Of a stretch of 64,000 nucleotides of DNA, positions 59,670-64,000 are shown in pieces. A program made the position numbers and the translations under genes. The DNA lies in NCBI RefSeq assembly GCF_958979055.1, contig NC_084898.1, forward strand, positions 196,001 through 260,000, in the 5' to 3' direction. The notes under the pieces were generated by a model. The model ran no database searches. It saw only the letters and a program-made list of their open reading frames with translations, and was not told where the DNA came from. The stretch is from Alnus glutinosa. Its lineage: Eukaryota > Streptophyta > Magnoliopsida > Fagales > Betulaceae. The stretch's first letter is position 1; each line of letters opens with the position of its first letter.

Positions 59670-60266
59670 ATATAAACAGATGTAAAATAAAAATAGTAAA
59701 TAGATATGAAAATCAACATTTCTAGGGCAAATAGACTTAATCGGGACTCTCTCAAATTTCGGGCCCTATGTTGTAGCACGGTGCAGCAACGCTTAACAAA
59801 ACCCAAAGTTTTGGTAGTTCCTATCCATCCTTTTTTAAAAAATAAAAAAATTAACTTCAAATATTCTAATTTTGTTTATTTGTTTATTTTATATCACATT
59901 AATCATTTTTTAAATAAAAAATTCACTGCAATGTATAAAATATGTTTTTTTTTTTTTTAAATTTTATATCACACCAATTAATTTTTATTACAATAAAAAA
60001 TAAAATAAATCAAACCAATCTCTACATAAAGACAACCAATATGATCAATGGGGTCTTTTTGGAGCTATTCAATTAATTGGTTTAACGTCCATTAAAAAAA
60101 AGGACTGCTTCATGTTCTTCCGGTGCGCATATTTTCACTTTTCTGAGGCAGATGATAAAGAAAAGGACTTAAATCAACCACTACCCGTCTTTGTGAAGTA
60201 ACCAGAAACCAACCACCAATGACCAAGCTAACCAGTGAGAGATGGAAGGGGGTGATGAGTCATAGC

Positions 60267-60303
60267 AGCGAGCGATGAGCGATGGGCGATGGGCGATGGG
60301 CGA
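60267..60303. repeat. GCGATGG heptamer minisatellite
   Basis: About five units of GCGATGG/GCGATGA in tandem, about 350 bp before the start codon at 60654. Confidence 0.9.
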
Positions 60304-60653
60304 TTACCCACTACCAATACATGATGATATGATTCTTGCGGTTGCTTAGGATTAGGATAAAAAATTTAATTAATCCCTTCATTGCCAAAATTCCAATCCC
60401 CAGGTGCGAGAGTTCGATCTTCCTTTGCTGCAACAGCGTATATTAGGTTTCTCTCTTTGTATTTAATTTCTGGGTGTTTATGGTTTCGCCCGGTGGGAGG
60501 AATCTTGTCAGGTCTTTTGTCATGCTCTTTGTGTGTTTGTCAATAGGGTTAAATGGACTTTTTTGTTAAGTTTGTTGTATTGGGATCGCAAATTGCGTGA
60601 TTCGGTGGCTTGGTTAGTGGGCGAGGGAATTTTGGACTGCAGTTTGGCATCAG

Positions 60654-63325
60654 ATGCTGAAAGACACGGGCGGTGATGGTGGTGTTCCTGACCTGGAGAA
60701 CCAGTCGGCCAACGCCAACGCCAACGCCAACAATGGTGATCAAACTCCCGGACCCTCTGCAAAGTTGTCAATTGCTTTGGACACCTCTAAGGAAGAACAA
60801 CTGTCTCCTAAAAAACCTTATTTGTCCAGGACTGCAAGTTCTTTGGAGCTATGCAGGTATCTTAATACTTCTGCTATGGTAACTGCATGCGAAACCCAGC
60901 AGCTTGATACACCCACATTCAATTTATTAGAGGACCAAAATTGAAGGGAGAATATGTAAACTGGGGTTTGATAGAACATGAGAAGGAGAATATATGGAAT
61001 GGTTCAATCTTTTCAATAATGTCTTCGTCCTCCATATATTGATGCTTCAATGTCTTCGTCCCCCATGTATTGATGCCTTGTTTTGCTTCCTTTTATTGTT
61101 TTTAGGAATTTTATATTACGGCCTCTTTGCCCTTGTTTTTCTTGCATATTATCCTTTCTATAATGTTCAAGTTATTTTGTAAATTGTAGGTTATTCACAT
61201 CTGCTCAATTGATCATAAGGATTTTTTTTTTTTCTAATTGCAATTGGGGGATTTGAAAATTTTCTAAAGCGTCTTTATCATTCACATACATATAGGACTA
61301 TTTAGATGACTACGTACCTTCACTTTTTTCACTTTGACTGCATGATCAGAACTTATGGGGTATGCAGTTTTGCTTATTTTCGTGGTGGAAATGGAGTTAG
61401 ATGGATGTAGGCAGCAGTGGATCATGCCTTAGAATTACTTATTGCTTTATCTTGCATTGTAATTTCACAAAAAAGTTCTGGAACCATCATAATAGGTTGT
61501 TTTATTCTTCAGAGTTTGTCAGCAGGAGAAAGAAGAAGTTCTAATAGAACTTGGGTGCCACTGTCGAGGTGGTCTTGCCAAAGCCCACCGGTCATGCATA
61601 GATACTTGGTTTTGTACAAGAGGATCAAACAAATGCGAGATATGCCAGTAAGTTTTTTCACTAAACTTGTCCATGATTCGGATTATCTCAGTTTTGAAGG
61701 ATACTATAATATGGTTTAGCGTTTTTATGCAGACAGATAACTGCAAATGTGCCACCTCCAGTTTCACAGACCAGTGTACGTATACTTAGCCATTTTTGAG
61801 TGCAAAGAGTTCTCTTAAACAGCTGAGGATATTCTTCGCCATTTCTATTAATTTATTTAAGATCTTCATTGGTTAGCAACTTGAATGAAATTTAACACTA
61901 GTTCGTTGCATCTTTGTGATATCATATCCACATCAAATGAGAAACTTCTTGGATATGTCTCAATAGGTATTTTGTTGTTCATTATTAAGTAACATAATTT
62001 GTTTGATTTGTTACACATATTTGATACTTATTGAATTGTATTGGATGCACCGAAATGTTCAGGATATGACCTTCTCAAGAATAGACTTATAGACATGTAA
62101 TTGTTAGTAACAACATTTGAAGGGTTTATGACATATGTTTTGAATGATATCTAACCTATGGATGCTCTTTTGATTAGACCAATACAGTATACATCATAAA
62201 ATATTCAACAATTGGACAAAATTCGACTTGTATTAACAAAAAAGAGGACATTTATTTATTAGCATATCCTCGGTGCATCATATCCTAATTTTTCAAGATA
62301 ACCCACAACAGTGGTTTCAAACCCCTAGTATATTAATCTGGACACTTAGAGAATATGATCCAATTGAAGAAGTAAACACATAAAAAGTGTCTATGGGGTT
62401 TATAGTAATTTACAATATGTTCAATATCCTCAATATTTCTTTGAAATTATTTTTGCCTCTGGATTTTTTTAACAGTCTTCCAAAATCTGAAAACCTGACT
62501 GTTCATTGATTTTTCTAGTTTAACAATTTGGTCTCAAAAACTCACTTCCGCAGGCTCGCATAACTGCGGACATTAGGCCTTTGGCTGAACACACATCAGG
62601 TTAACAAAAGTATTAAGTTTAGTAGCGTGTTTGAAAATAGAAAAGGGAATTACGATGTGGGGAAATATAGACAGTAATTTGTTTTCTTTAGACTTACTGT
62701 TGGCAATTACTGATGCTTCTACATTACCAAGAAACAGAAAAGTTGATGCATTTATGAAATTCAGTTAAGAGTATATGTAGCGCCTAATAGACATGTCTGA
62801 ATTTTGATTCTCTCTTGTTTCATGGAGCAGACAAATTACTGGGTTTGGAGGATTGATCCAAACTTTAGAAATCAGGATCGTGAAAGGGTAATGGGTCACT
62901 ATGGTGTACCTGCTGGATTTATTCTTATTTTTGTGAAATTAATATTCGTTGTTGTGATTTTCGCATCCAATGAACTTTGTACCAGGGATGTCTTAGTCCA
63001 CTTTGGGTGGCATTTTCAATCCTCATTGGTGGTCTTCTGTTGGATGTGCTGATATCCATTACCCTTGGTATCTCAGCACTGCCGGTCAACATTATAATCG
63101 GTACATAGATCTATATTTGTTTGTCTTCAATTCTGCTCATTCTTCCCAAATGACGAGTTTGTTGGATGATGGTAAAACCTCGAGACATTTACAGGTGTTA
63201 TTATTGTGCTTGGACTTGGGACTGCACTGCGACTTGCTGTTGATGTCTTTCATGAGTGGAGTTTGAGAAGAGTTGTGCAAAGGGTGGAAGCAAATGTGAA
63301 TCTTGGTTACCATCCTGCTTTATAG
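60654..63325 (+). CDS. Small two-pass membrane protein, plant-specific, function unknown
   Basis: Six exons inferred: 60654-60856, 61515-61647, 61737-61775, 62831-62887, 62986-63100, 63195-63325 (TAG). All GT-AG; phases match; 678 bp, 225 residues. The N-terminal half is hydrophilic and Asn/Ala-rich (SANANANANN from a short hexamer repeat), with SPKKPYLSRTASSLELC. Exon 2 has ERRSSNRTWVPLSRWSCQSP and VLYKRIKQMRDMP. Exon 4 reads TNYWVWRIDPNFRNQDRER. Exons 5-6 encode two hydrophobic spans (LWVAFSILIGGLLLDVLISI and VNIIIGVIIVLGLGTALRLA), then the tail FHEWSLRRVVQRVEANVNLG ending YHPAL. The exon 3 acceptor could instead be 4 bp upstream, so that small exon is the least certain. No enzymatic motif is seen. 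Confidence 0.78.
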
Positions 63326-64000
63326 GTAAATTTGTGTAAAATGAAATCTACAACTTACAATTCACCTCTTAATTTATTGTGTACTGTGAATAATTGTTCA
63401 TGTTGTTTTTTGATTTGCGAGGGTATCTTTGTTAGTTCATATTTCGGTGCACCATGGTGCAATGGGGAACAATTGTTATTCTCTTAAATTTGTTGGAACT
63501 TTTCATTCATGTTTGAAATGAAAATACTTTATTTTGATCCCTCGGCTTAGACACACGAGTTGTTCGCTTGATGCAATGATTTTGAATATAAATCATTCCG
63601 TGGTAGATCCATATTCTTGATTTGTGAGGCAAGAGATGGGAGCAAAATGAGTTCGTAGGCTGCTGACACTTGAGGCTAAAGTAATTGGCAAGGATTAGGA
63701 TTTCCAACAATTGAGGATCTCCTACAATTGGGAAAGCAATTGTGAGAGACACTTATGAGCTTATTGTCTGAATTGGGGCACCCCTTTTCGAGCAAAGATC
63801 CCACCAGCCCAAGAATGTGTCTAAGCAGCCTGAACACTTGCTCGAACACAATCTCTGCAATCCGGACAGGGGATTGTAGGAAATTCAGATATATTGGCAA
63901 GAGGGTCAATTTATTTTGGGCCCTCGTTTTTGAGATGGAAAGGCAAATATTAAATCCACGCAAATTAAACGCTTCTTTTACGGACGCGTGACATGCACGC
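63326..64000. other. 3' flank, no supported gene
   Basis: Downstream region of the membrane-protein gene. Overlapping open frames on both strands at 63676-63991 (95 and 78 codons) show no recognisable domain, and the window ends here, so a gene continuing to the right cannot be excluded. Confidence 0.5.

Larger units (their letters stand above)
58194..60653. other. intergenic with small repeats
   Basis: Contains the promoter of the minus-strand gene, a (TA)n tract (58517-58540), AT-rich DNA, an 86-bp tandem duplication (59498-59669), a GCGATGG heptamer run (about 60267-60303), and the probable 5' UTR/promoter of the plus-strand gene that starts at 60654. No other gene seen. Confidence 0.6.

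Noticed and set aside
63676..63991. Overlapping frames on both strands at the right edge
   Set aside because: No recognisable domain; could be part of a gene beyond the window but not supportable here.

Overview
The window is nuclear DNA from a eudicot plant, probably a woody species; I cannot name it. The support is GT-AG introns, WAT1/MtN21 transporters, a plant RPL9, a plant-type NUP98, an AP2/ERF factor, a CYP85-like relic, and plant LTR, LINE, hAT and Mutator-type elements. There are no bacterial operons, CRISPR arrays or recognisable tRNA/rRNA genes.

Layout, left to right. (1) 1-3.6 kb: two head-to-tail WAT1-related transporter genes on the minus strand. The first runs off the left edge and the second carries a frameshift. 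(2) 4.8-5.6 kb: a non-autonomous Mutator-like element with long terminal inverted repeats and a perfect 9-bp target duplication. (3) 6.0-7.1 kb: RPL9, minus, three exons, with site II and telo-box promoter motifs. (4) 8.0-15.9 kb: NUP98, minus, 12 coding exons that join in frame to 1009 codons. Its reading frame stops directly after the His-Phe of the autoproteolytic site. (5) 17-46.6 kb: a decayed tandem array of NUP98 fragments. It holds a small exon-3 piece (17.8-19.8 kb), copy 2 (31.2-40.2 kb) and copy 3 (40.2-46.6 kb, with its own promoter region and exon 1). The array is split by a solo LTR, two hAT-like elements, a Copia element, a small MITE and a block of degenerate repeats that includes two ORF1-only LINE derivatives. 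(6) 47.8-48.7 kb: an intronless AP2/ERF gene, plus. (7) 50.7-51.2 kb: a CYP85-like P450 remnant. (8) 52.0-53.9 kb: an intact six-exon WAT1-related gene, plus. (9) 55.3-57.4 kb: a hAT-like element carrying many short GTGTCA-type repeats. (10) 57.7-58.2 kb: a conserved plant protein of unknown function, minus. (11) 60.7-63.3 kb: a six-exon gene for a small two-pass membrane protein, plus.

The most interesting part is the NUP98 array. Because several paralogous segments are present, most insertions can be checked against an empty site elsewhere in the same window. Copy 3 is the notable unit. It keeps the promoter side, exon 1, a 432-bp in-frame expansion of the FG-repeat exon, and the Rae1/Gle2-binding (GLEBS-like) exon. 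It has lost the C-terminal autoproteolytic domain and gained a short chimeric tail. Exon 2 lost its acceptor, but skipping it keeps the frame, so a roughly 536-residue FG/GLEBS-only protein is possible on paper. Expression is unknown.

Exon coordinates were read by eye from splice consensus and family similarity. No alignment or database search was run.
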